A stretch of DNA of 64,000 bases from Microvirga rosea (GTDB lineage: Bacteria; Pseudomonadota; Alphaproteobacteria; Rhizobiales; Beijerinckiaceae), in the NCBI RefSeq assembly GCF_020595095.1, contig NZ_JAJDOP010000004.1, positions 310,001 to 374,000 on the forward strand, given 5' to 3'. The position numbers were made by a program, and so were the translations under genes. Shown here piece after piece: positions 43,399 to 51,190 of this stretch (positions within the stretch are counted from its first letter, which is position 1; every line of letters starts with the position of its first letter). The notes beneath the pieces are model-generated. The model was not told the DNA's origin and did not search any database. It worked only from the letters and a program-made list of their open reading frames with translations.

Positions 43399-43412
43399 TT
43401 GCTCCTAGACAA
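43399..43412 (+). promoter_or_regulatory. NnrR-type box upstream of the DUF59 operon
   Basis: TTGCTCCTAGACAA, centred about 60 bp before the DUF59 gene. Confidence 0.6.
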
Positions 43413-43465
43413 AGAACCCTCCTGCTTTGTGGACGAAGGTTGGGCCGCTTCAAGGAACAAAGCCC

Positions 43466-43807
43466 ATGCCCACCCCAGCCAGGTCCAAACCCCTCGACGC
43501 CGATATCCTCGACTGTCTCGTGGAGGTGATGGACCCCGAGATCGGCCTCAGTGTCGTCGACCTTGGCCTCGTCTACCGGGCCGAGCGCGGCGATGACGGC
43601 ATCGATGTGGCGCTCACTCTGACGACCCGGGCCTGCCCGTTGGGCGAAATGATCGTCGAGGATGCGCGCGAGCGCTTGGCCCATCGCTTCCAAGACGTCC
43701 CACGGATCAGCGTGGCGCTGGTGTGGGATCCGCCTTGGAATCCGGATCTCGTCACGGGCCGAGGCCGGGAACTCCTGAGCCGACCGCAGCGGCAGGCGAC
43801 CCGATAG
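43466..43807 (+). CDS. DUF59 metal-sulfur cluster assembly factor
   Basis: A 113-residue cytosolic protein of the MIP18/SufT/PaaD family, involved in Fe-S cluster delivery. It shows LVEVMDPEIGLSVVDLGLVY, LTLTTRACPLGEMIVEDARE (with the reactive Cys) and ISVALVWDPPWNPDLVTGRG. AAGGA precedes the ATG. It leads a run with an NnrS-like protein and copper proteins, and has an NnrR-type box upstream; repair of NO-damaged clusters is a fair inference. Confidence 0.87.
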   Translation: MPTPARSKPLDADILDCLVEVMDPEIGLSVVDLGLVYRAERGDDGIDVALTLTTRACPLGEMIVEDARERLAHRFQDVPRISVALVWDPPWNPDLVTGRGRELLSRPQRQATR

Positions 43808-43837
43808 GTTTTCTGGGTCAATCAAGAGAACCATCCA

Positions 43838-44986
43838 ATGTCCAGCGCATCCGTCACACCAGCTCTTGAGGCGGCACCCCTGTCCAGGCCCGAACAGACC
43901 CTCCGGCTTCGGATGGCCTTGCGCCTTGTGCTTCTTGTCCTCGGCGGCTTGAGCCTGCTGACCGGGCTCTGGGGGGCGATGGCGCGGCTGGGATGGCCCC
44001 TTCCCCTCGGTGGTACCCTTGCCTCCCTGCATGGCCCCCTGATGATTTGCGGCTTGTTCGGTACGCTGATCAGCCTGGAACGGGCGGTCGCGTTGGGCCG
44101 GAGGTGGAGCTACGCCGCTCCGGTGCTTTCCGGGCTGGGAACCCTTCTCCTGCTCACAGGTGCGCCGGAGACCGTGGGTGCCGCCGCATATGCCGCCGCC
44201 GCTATCGTTTTGGCCGGAGCGTCGCTACAGATCACGATCCAGCAGCCGGCCGTGTTCACCGGCACCCTCCTATTCGGTGCGCTCGCTTGGCTCGCGGGAA
44301 ACGTGCTCTGGCTTTCGGGCCACGCCATTCCGGATCTGGTGGGCTGGTGGCTCGCTTTCCTGGTGCTGACCATCGCCGGTGAACGTTTGGAGCTCAGCCG
44401 TCTCATGCCCCAACGCCGTGGGAGCGAGGCCCTGTTTCTGTTCGCCGTGGGCCTGCTCGTCGCGGGCGCTCAAAACGGCCTGCTGACCGAAAACGGGGCG
44501 ATCCTCTTCGGGCTGGCTCTTCTTATCACCACTCTCTGGCTTTTGCGGCACGACATCGCCCGTCTCAACATTTTCCGCACCGGCCAGACCCGTTTCATGG
44601 CAGCATGCATGTTGTCCGGCTACACATGGCTGGGACTGACCGGGGTGGCTCTGATCGTGTTCTCCACCGGCCAAAGCAGTTTCGCTTACGATATTGCACT
44701 GCATGCAGTCCTGATCGGCTTCGTTCTCTCGATGGTGTTCGGGCATGCGCTCATCATTCTACCGGCAGTGGCCCGCTTACGCCTGCGTTACGCTCCAATT
44801 CTCTACGCGCCCCTGCTTCTGCTTCATGCATCAGTCGCAGTTCGGGTCGGCGCAGGCCTTTTTGATTGGCAGCTTGGCCGGATGGGAAGCGGAATTCTTA
44901 CCCTCGTGGCCCTGGCGTCCTTCGTCGGCGGCCTGCTCATCAGCACCAAACGGAGCCATGGGACGGTTCAGATCGCCGGAAATTGA
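43838..44986 (+). CDS. NnrS-like polytopic membrane protein, second copy
   Basis: A 382-residue protein with about twelve helices, distantly like the NnrS at 22721. HGPLMICGLFGTLISLERAV, WWLAFLVLTIAGERLELSRL and IALHAVLIGFVLSMVFGHAL hold conserved histidines and glutamates. It lacks the start motif GFRPFF of classical NnrS, so it belongs to a separate branch. 30 bp after the DUF59 gene. Confidence 0.75.
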   Translation: MSSASVTPALEAAPLSRPEQTLRLRMALRLVLLVLGGLSLLTGLWGAMARLGWPLPLGGTLASLHGPLMICGLFGTLISLERAVALGRRWSYAAPVLSGLGTLLLLTGAPETVGAAAYAAAAIVLAGASLQITIQQPAVFTGTLLFGALAWLAGNVLWLSGHAIPDLVGWWLAFLVLTIAGERLELSRLMPQRRGSEALFLFAVGLLVAGAQNGLLTENGAILFGLALLITTLWLLRHDIARLNIFRTGQTRFMAACMLSGYTWLGLTGVALIVFSTGQSSFAYDIALHAVLIGFVLSMVFGHALIILPAVARLRLRYAPILYAPLLLLHASVAVRVGAGLFDWQLGRMGSGILTLVALASFVGGLLISTKRSHGTVQIAGN

Positions 44987-45038
44987 GACGAGACGCATAG
45001 GTATTGATCGGCCCGGCTATTGGGCCTAGGTACGGGGA

Positions 45039-45428
45039 ATGGGGATGGCAGGGCTTCGCACAGCATCGGTTCGACAGGCGGCCGCGCTCGTCGCAACCCT
45101 TGCCCTGTTCTTCCATATCGGAGCGATGGCCTTCGGAGCCGGGCGTATATCCGCCCACAAGGCAGCGGCTCAGGTGCACGTCCATCACGGCGCGGCCCCG
45201 ACGAAACACGACACAGACGCGCCGGTAAAAGCCGCCAGCCACGAGGCTCAATGCTGCATCCTCAGCATCTGCCCCGGGCTCCCCGCTCCGCCCACGGATC
45301 ACATCCTCGCCTTCCTGCCTGCCCCGGACGCGGATACTCCATTCTTCAGTACGTGGACGGTTCAAGCGGAACGGCCCACGGCCCTTACGCTGCCCCTTGG
45401 GGCAAGGGCCCCGCCGGTGTTGGTTTGA
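45039..45428 (+). CDS. DUF2946-like secreted copper-region protein
   Basis: A 129-residue protein with an N-terminal hydrophobic segment (AAALVATLALFFHIGAMAFG), a His-rich stretch (QVHVHHGAAPTKHD) and a conserved-looking HEAQCCILSICPGLPAPP. The histidines and cysteines suggest metal binding; DUF2946 proteins often accompany copper genes. Start at 45039 or 45045. Confidence 0.6.
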   Translation: MGMAGLRTASVRQAAALVATLALFFHIGAMAFGAGRISAHKAAAQVHVHHGAAPTKHDTDAPVKAASHEAQCCILSICPGLPAPPTDHILAFLPAPDADTPFFSTWTVQAERPTALTLPLGARAPPVLV

Positions 45429-45469
45429 CGTGAAGAAGCCTTCTTCCTTCAAACCAACAGGATCTACCA

Positions 45470-46009
45470 ATGACCACGATTGCACTGCACGGGGCACTCG
45501 CCGCCGCCGCGACTCTCATGCTTGCCTGCCCGGCCCTCGCTCACACGACCCTCGAGCAGCAGCAGGCCCCTATCGCCTCCACCTACAAAGCCGTGCTGCG
45601 CGTCGGCCACGGCTGTGAAGGGGCGCCAACCCTGAAGCTGCGGGTGCGCATTCCGGATGGCGTCATCTCCGTGAAGCCGATGCCGAAGGCGGGCTGGACC
45701 CTGGAGACCGTGAAGGCTCCCTATGAGAAGGCCTATGATTACTACGGTACTCCTCTGTCAGAGGGCGTACGGGAGATTGTCTGGACCGGTAAGCTGCTCG
45801 ACGAGCATTACGACGAGTTCGTTTTCCGCGCCTATTTGACGGACAGTCTCAAGCCGAACACCACGCTCTATATTCCGGCCGTGCAGGAATGCGAGGGCGG
45901 CAAGGCGGACCGCTGGATCGAAATCCCGGCGGAGGGTAAGAGTGCGGACGACTACCGGTATCCGGCTCCGGGTCTGAAGCTTCTGCCTGCCAAAACCGGC
46001 ACTCACTAA
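45470..46009 (+). CDS. YcnI-type copper-binding protein (DUF1775)
   Basis: A 179-residue secreted protein. After the signal peptide (ALAAAATLMLACPALA) the mature chain begins with His, as in YcnI, where it helps bind copper; LRVRIPDGVISVKPMPKAGW, YDYYGTPLSEGVREIVWTGK and YIPAVQECEGGKADRWIEIP are typical. Likely a periplasmic copper chaperone for NirK or other cuproenzymes, as inferred from position. Confidence 0.88.
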   Translation: MTTIALHGALAAAATLMLACPALAHTTLEQQQAPIASTYKAVLRVGHGCEGAPTLKLRVRIPDGVISVKPMPKAGWTLETVKAPYEKAYDYYGTPLSEGVREIVWTGKLLDEHYDEFVFRAYLTDSLKPNTTLYIPAVQECEGGKADRWIEIPAEGKSADDYRYPAPGLKLLPAKTGTH

Positions 46010-46010
46010 C

Positions 46011-46046
46011 AAGGAGGCGGGGCCGCGCCACGGCCCCGCACATCCA
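46011..46046 (+). promoter_or_regulatory. Hairpin between ribosome-binding site and start codon of copCD
   Basis: AAGGAG at 46011-46016 is followed by a nine-pair all-GC stem, GCGGGGCCG (46017-46025) with CGGCCCCGC (46031-46039), then ACATCC and the ATG at 46046. Without the hairpin the spacing would be 29 bases; with it folded, about six. Confidence 0.6.
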
Positions 46047-47650
46047 TGACGCGCACCGTCATCACTCTGCTCTGGCTGGCAGTCGCGACCCTTTGCAACT
46101 GCGGGCCTGTCTTCGCCCATGCATCGCTGATCGAATCCCATCCCGCGGACGGCGTGGTGGTGCAGCAGGCCCCATCGATGGTGCGCCTGCGCTTCAACGA
46201 GCCCGTGTCGCCTCTCGCTGTCAGCCTGACGGATGCTCGCGGACAGACGTACCGTGACCTGCCGGTCTCCACGAGCGACGAGACCCTCAGCATCACGATG
46301 CCGCCGGATCTTCCCCACGGCACCCACATCTTCAGCTACCGGGTCACATCGGGCGACGGCCATCCGATTAGCGGCTCGGTGACCTTCTCCGTAGGAGCCC
46401 CGACCGGGTCAGGGCCTAGTCCTCGTGTCGAAGCGGAGACAGGGGTGCGGCCTGCTCTCTGGTTTGCGCGGGTCGTCCTTTATCTCAGCCTCTTTATGGG
46501 CGCCGGAGGGGTTTTCTTCACGGCCTGGGTGGCCGCAGATCCACCCAAAGCCATGGGATCGAGACACCTGCTGGAGGGCTTTCTGACAGCCGGGCTGATT
46601 GCGGCGCCACTCTCCCTCGGCCTTCAAGGCCTCGATGCCCTGGGCGAGCCGCTCACCGCACTGGGCCTGCCATCCGTCTGGATCGCCGGATGGCGGACGG
46701 CATTCGGGCTGACTGCGGCGACAGCTGTGGCTGCACTCCTGGTCGCCTGGCTCGGTCTGCACGCCAGATCAGAAGAGGTTCGGCGAGGCTTGTGTTTGGC
46801 CGCTCTCTCAGGAATCGGCTTGTCCCTGGCCCTGAGCGGCCACGCCAGCAATGCCGCGCCGCAATGGCTGACCCGGCCCGCCGTGTTCATTCACGCTGTC
46901 TGCGTTGCCTACTGGATCGGCGCGCTGATTCCCCTGGTTCTCGTCGTACGCCGGAAATCGGCGCAAGCGCTGCCGATCGTTCGCCGCTTCTCGGCTGGCG
47001 CTCTGGTGGCAGTCGCGTTTCTGACGCTGACCGGCTTGATCCTGGCATGGATCCAGGTCGGGGCCCCCGCGAACCTCGCAGGAACGGCCTATGGGCAGCT
47101 TCTGATCGCTAAAATGGCCCTTGTTGCAGGACTGCTTGGCCTGGCGGCCCTGAACCGTCGATGGCTTACGCCGGCCTTGGCCGCTCCAGGCGGCCCGGCT
47201 GGGTCGCGGCTAGCCCGGTCGGTCGCAACGGAAATCGTCCTGGCCACGGCCATTCTGGCCCTGGTAGGCCTGTGGCGGTTCACTCCTCCTCCACGGGCCC
47301 TTGCCCGCGCCACGGAAGTTGCAGCCGCCGCAAGCGTCCATCTGCGCTCGTCTCGGGTCATGGCCCAGGTTACGCTCGCGCCCGGTCGGGCCGGTCCCGC
47401 CAGCGGCAAGGTGGTGATCGCGTCCGAGCGGGCGACTCCATTGAACCCCAGGGAGGTGACGCTCATCCTCGCCAAACCCGAGGCAGGCATCGAGCCCATC
47501 GAACGCAAAGCCAGGAATACCGGCCGGGACGGCTGGCAGGTCGATGGCCTCGTTCTGCCTCTGCCCGGCCCCTGGAAAATCAAGGTCGACGTTCTCATCG
47601 ATGATTTCGAAAAGGCCAGCCTTGAGGGAAACATCACGATCAGGCCGTGA
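46046..47650 (+). CDS. CopC-CopD fusion copper transport protein
   Basis: A 534-residue protein. A signal peptide leads to an N-terminal CopC cupredoxin domain (about 24-120) beginning HASLIESHPADGVVV, with His at its first position, and HGTHIFSYRVTSGDGHPISG. About 145-410 is CopD, eight or so helices (FLTLTGLILAWIQVGAPANL), and the last 120 residues form a periplasmic beta domain. It probably takes copper into or through the inner membrane, giving a supply for NirK. Start fixed by the signal peptide; the ribosome-binding site is separated by a hairpin. Confidence 0.87.
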   Translation: MTRTVITLLWLAVATLCNCGPVFAHASLIESHPADGVVVQQAPSMVRLRFNEPVSPLAVSLTDARGQTYRDLPVSTSDETLSITMPPDLPHGTHIFSYRVTSGDGHPISGSVTFSVGAPTGSGPSPRVEAETGVRPALWFARVVLYLSLFMGAGGVFFTAWVAADPPKAMGSRHLLEGFLTAGLIAAPLSLGLQGLDALGEPLTALGLPSVWIAGWRTAFGLTAATAVAALLVAWLGLHARSEEVRRGLCLAALSGIGLSLALSGHASNAAPQWLTRPAVFIHAVCVAYWIGALIPLVLVVRRKSAQALPIVRRFSAGALVAVAFLTLTGLILAWIQVGAPANLAGTAYGQLLIAKMALVAGLLGLAALNRRWLTPALAAPGGPAGSRLARSVATEIVLATAILALVGLWRFTPPPRALARATEVAAAASVHLRSSRVMAQVTLAPGRAGPASGKVVIASERATPLNPREVTLILAKPEAGIEPIERKARNTGRDGWQVDGLVLPLPGPWKIKVDVLIDDFEKASLEGNITIRP

Positions 47651-47715
47651 CGTTTCCCGCGTCTCCACCTTAGGTGGTGTATAGGCCGGATCCCGCTGAA
47701 GATGGGGCTCTGGCC

Positions 47716-48939
47716 TCAGGGGCGAAAAACCTCGACCTTTTCCTCGAACCCTTCAACGAAGTGGGCGCCCAGAGGAGTCGGATCGCCCCAAAGATGCTCG
47801 ACGAAGGGCTTGGACATGAGAAGGGGCTCCCCGAGTTCCTTGTTCAACTCGGCGATGCGGCTGGCGAGATTGACGTCCCGCCCGATGACCGTGAAATCCA
47901 GGCGTCGGCCCGACCCGACATTGCCGTACGCTGCATCTCCATGGTGCAGGGCAATGCCGATATTGATAGGGACGGGAAACCGCCCTTCGCTGTTCGCCGC
48001 TTGAACCCGCCGGAGCGCCTTCGTGGCTGCAGAGAGAGCAGCTTGCGGCGCACCGCCTGTATCGTCGCCCTTATCGCGAACGATGGCCAATAGGCCATCC
48101 CCCAGGTATTTGAGCACCTCCCCGCCTTCGTCCTCGATGGGCGGAACCAGGCAATCGAAGTAGTTGTTCAGCAATTCAACGGCATGTTCGGGACTGAGCG
48201 TCGAGGAAATCTGCGTGTAATCCCGCATATCGGCAAAAAGGATCGCGGATCGAATGCGCGTGACCTGCCCGCGCAGGATCGCTCCTGACAGGATCGCCCG
48301 ATGAGGATCGTCTCCCACATAGATCCTCAGAACCTCATCGAGCCGATTGCTTGTCGCTCTGAGCTCGATCACCAGCGCGAAGGACGGCATCACGAGGCGT
48401 AGGATCTTCAGCGTCTTCTCGTCGAAGCCGCCCGGCGACCGGGTCGCAAAGGAGATCGCATTCTCCGCGCCGCTGCTGAACCGCAACGGGATCGTCAGAT
48501 AATGCCGGTATCCCTCCTCCTTCAGCTCAGCCAGGATGGGAAACCGGTCATCGGGGGTATCGCTCAGATCGAGCAGGAGCCATTCATTCGTCCGATTCAC
48601 GTAGGCGAAGGGACTTGATGAGTAGACCGTCTCGCGCCGTTCTCCATGGGGGAGATACCGCACGACCGTGCCTTCGTCCTTGGTCCAGAACCGACCGATT
48701 CCAGCATATTCGGAATGCAGCGCCTCAATGGCGGAGGCAGCGCGGTCAATCGGCAGCCCCAGCTCCCGCAGGCGCTCAATGAAGTCGCTCAAGATATCGC
48801 TCGGGTCGTCCATCTTGGCGGCCCCGGTCACGAGCCAGTCCCGCAGGGCGATGACCCGGGACAGCGTTTCGGAATCGAGGCTGCGCGCCAGAAGCAGGGG
48901 GTCGTCCAAGAGTCCGTATTGAGGAAGCGTGAGCATCAT
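47716..48939 (-). CDS. Adenylate/guanylate cyclase with sensor domain
   Basis: A 407-residue class III nucleotide cyclase. The first 200 residues resemble a GAF-like sensor (EWLLLDLSDTPDDRFPILAE, NAISFATRSPGGFDEKTLKI); residues about 215-400 are the catalytic domain, with the metal-binding ILFADMRDYTQISSTLSPEH, YLGDGLLAIV and VIGRDVNLASRIAELNKELG. No membrane helix. Convergent with copCD. Confidence 0.9.
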   Translation of the reverse strand: MMLTLPQYGLLDDPLLLARSLDSETLSRVIALRDWLVTGAAKMDDPSDILSDFIERLRELGLPIDRAASAIEALHSEYAGIGRFWTKDEGTVVRYLPHGERRETVYSSSPFAYVNRTNEWLLLDLSDTPDDRFPILAELKEEGYRHYLTIPLRFSSGAENAISFATRSPGGFDEKTLKILRLVMPSFALVIELRATSNRLDEVLRIYVGDDPHRAILSGAILRGQVTRIRSAILFADMRDYTQISSTLSPEHAVELLNNYFDCLVPPIEDEGGEVLKYLGDGLLAIVRDKGDDTGGAPQAALSAATKALRRVQAANSEGRFPVPINIGIALHHGDAAYGNVGSGRRLDFTVIGRDVNLASRIAELNKELGEPLLMSKPFVEHLWGDPTPLGAHFVEGFEEKVEVFRP

Positions 48940-49043
48940 ACCGCCAAGGTGGGATCGTCACGGGAGTCCTGCAAGCGGGTCCACGGCGCTTGCAGGACCG
49001 CTTTGGCTTTGACACTCTCCCCCGCGAAGTCTAGAGCCGTGCC

Positions 49044-49664
49044 ATGTCCAATATCGAAACGCTTTTCGTCACCAAAGTCTATCGTGCAGAGCTCGCAGGC
49101 ACAAAGGCAAAGCGCCTCAATAGCGAGCTTGAGGGCGCCTGCTGGTCCATTGCCGAGGATGACGAGGCCGGGCAGCGCTGGTGCGAGAAGAACGGCTATC
49201 CGGGCTACACATCCTATGCATCGCTGAACGATTTGCCGTGGCGCGTTCCTGTATTCGGTGAACTGCTGAAACAGCTTGATACCCATGTGTCTGCTTTTGC
49301 CAAGGAGCTGGAGTTCGACCTCAAAGGCCGGAAGCTTGAACTTGACAGCTTGTGGATCAATATCCTGCCGCCGGGTGGCGTCCACACCTCCCATATTCAT
49401 CCCCACTCCGTCGTGAGCGGGACCTATTATGTCACGATTCCGGACGGCGCGAGCGCCCTCAAGATCGAGGATCCGCGTCTCGGATTCATGATGGCGGCCC
49501 CGCCTCGAAAAGCGAAGGCGAAGCCTGAGAACAGGCAGTTCGCCTATATGACTCCCAAGCCCGGTACAGTCCTGCTCTGGGAGAGCTGGCTTCGTCACGA
49601 GGTCCCCGTGAACGAAGCGGAGAGCGAGCGTATCAGCGTCAGCTTCAACTACGCGTGGCGCTGA
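49044..49664 (+). CDS. 2OG-Fe(II) oxygenase-like protein (TIGR02466 type)
   Basis: A 206-residue protein beginning MSNIETLFVTKVYRAEL. The double-stranded beta helix shows HTSHIHPHSVVSGTYYV (His-x-His region), and a distal LLWESWLRHEVPVNEAESER with a third His and Arg for the co-substrate, and ISVSFNYAW at the end. Substrate unknown; TIGR02466 proteins are uncharacterised relatives of hydroxylases. Confidence 0.85.
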   Translation: MSNIETLFVTKVYRAELAGTKAKRLNSELEGACWSIAEDDEAGQRWCEKNGYPGYTSYASLNDLPWRVPVFGELLKQLDTHVSAFAKELEFDLKGRKLELDSLWINILPPGGVHTSHIHPHSVVSGTYYVTIPDGASALKIEDPRLGFMMAAPPRKAKAKPENRQFAYMTPKPGTVLLWESWLRHEVPVNEAESERISVSFNYAWR

Positions 49665-49689
49665 GCCTCAGCTCCCCTCCCCGGTGCCG

Positions 49690-50919
49690 TCACGCTCCGC
49701 GGCCTTTCGGCCGCTCGTGCGGCAGGAAGACCGTCAGAAGGCCGATGGCAGGCAAAAACGAGCAAACCCGATAAACGGTTTCGATGCTGGTCCAGTCCGC
49801 CAGCTCGCCGAGCACTGCGGCGCCCAGACCGCCCATGCCGAAGGAAAGGCCGAAGAACAGGCCTGCGATCATGCCGACCCGGCCCGGAACCAGCTCCGTC
49901 GCATAGACCAGGATTGCCGAAAAGGCGGATGCCAGGATCAGGCCGATCAGGACGCTGAGCACGCCCGTCCAGAACAGGTTGGCGTAAGGCAGCGCCAGGG
50001 TGAACGGCAGGACGCCCAGAATCGAGAACCAGATCACGTATTTCCGCCCGATCCGGTCACCGATCGGCCCGCCGAGCACGGTGCCGGCCGCAACAGCCCC
50101 CAGGAAGATGAACAGGTGCAGCTGTGCGTCCTGAACGGACAGCTGGAACTTGGAGATCAGATAGAAGGTGAAGTAGCTGGTGATGCTCGCCGTATAGAAG
50201 TTTTTCGAAAAAACGAGCAGCATCAGGATGGTGATGGACCAGAAGATGCGCTGCCGCGAATGGGCCGACTTGGTCTCCCCGCCGCGCGGCTTGGCCCGAA
50301 GCGCCACGAGCTTGTCCCGATACCAGCGTCCTACCTGCGACAGGACGATCATGGCCAGAAGGGCCACGAGGGAGAACCATGCGATACTGGGTTGCCCCAT
50401 GGGCACGACAATAAAGGCCGCCAACAGCGGACCCACGGCGGTTCCGGCATTGCCGCCCACCTGAAAAACCGATTGGGCCAGGCCATGGCGTCCCCCGGAT
50501 GCCATCCGGGCCACCCGCGAGGATTCCGGGTGGAACACGGACGATCCCATTCCGACGAGCCCTGCCGCCAGAAGCAGCAACGGATAGGACGAAGCGCGCG
50601 ACAGGGTCAGCAGGCCGATCAAGGTAAAGCCCATTCCCACGATCAGGGAGAACGGCTGCGGCTTGCGGTCGGTATAAACGCCGACCAGGGGCTGCAGCAA
50701 TGACGCGGTGAGCTGGAACGTGAGGGTGATCAGGCCGATCTGTCCGAAATCGAGGGCATAGCTCTCCTTGAGGATCGGATAGATGGCTGGAATCAGCGAC
50801 TGAATCAGATCATTCAGGAAATGCGAGAAGCTGATAGCCGCCAGAATCGGAACAGCCACACCCTCGGCTATTGGGCGAACGGGTACGGCAGCGGGAACGG
50901 CGGTCGATTTCGTGTCCAT
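49690..50919 (-). CDS. MFS transporter, fosmidomycin-resistance (Fsr) type
   Basis: A 409-residue, twelve-helix MFS pump: SFSHFLNDLIQSLIPAIYPI, the Fsr family start, then LITLTFQLTASLLQPLVGVY, FHPESSRVARMASGGRHGLA and GFFGLSFG-like late helices. Fsr-type pumps export fosmidomycin and other toxic compounds. The start at 50919 (MDTKSTAVPAA) is taken; 34 residues upstream are a run-on. Gap to FUSC gene, 271 bp, holds no clear feature. Confidence 0.88.
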   Translation of the reverse strand: MDTKSTAVPAAVPVRPIAEGVAVPILAAISFSHFLNDLIQSLIPAIYPILKESYALDFGQIGLITLTFQLTASLLQPLVGVYTDRKPQPFSLIVGMGFTLIGLLTLSRASSYPLLLLAAGLVGMGSSVFHPESSRVARMASGGRHGLAQSVFQVGGNAGTAVGPLLAAFIVVPMGQPSIAWFSLVALLAMIVLSQVGRWYRDKLVALRAKPRGGETKSAHSRQRIFWSITILMLLVFSKNFYTASITSYFTFYLISKFQLSVQDAQLHLFIFLGAVAAGTVLGGPIGDRIGRKYVIWFSILGVLPFTLALPYANLFWTGVLSVLIGLILASAFSAILVYATELVPGRVGMIAGLFFGLSFGMGGLGAAVLGELADWTSIETVYRVCSFLPAIGLLTVFLPHERPKGRGA

Positions 50920-51190
50920 GGCGTTTTCTTGAGAAGACCGGCGGACGCGCGGCCTCGATTGGAGCATTGTTGACCAAGCTATAGACCATGTCACGGCGCT
51001 TCTCTCCCATGCATATTGCAATGCTGGGTTGCCGACTAAACATTGCCGACCTATCCGCGGTCATCGTTATGGCTTTCAATCTCATGAGGCCTGGGCTTTG
51101 GACCGGATCCCTCTAGATGATGCTTCAGACCCTTCCAATCGAGCTGGAATGGGCCGGATCCGAAAACCCTGAACGAGAGTTCCCCTGCCC

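Noticed and set aside
47660..47690. Short dyad CCACCT/AGGTGG after copCD as a terminator
   Set aside because: Too short, with no T-run.
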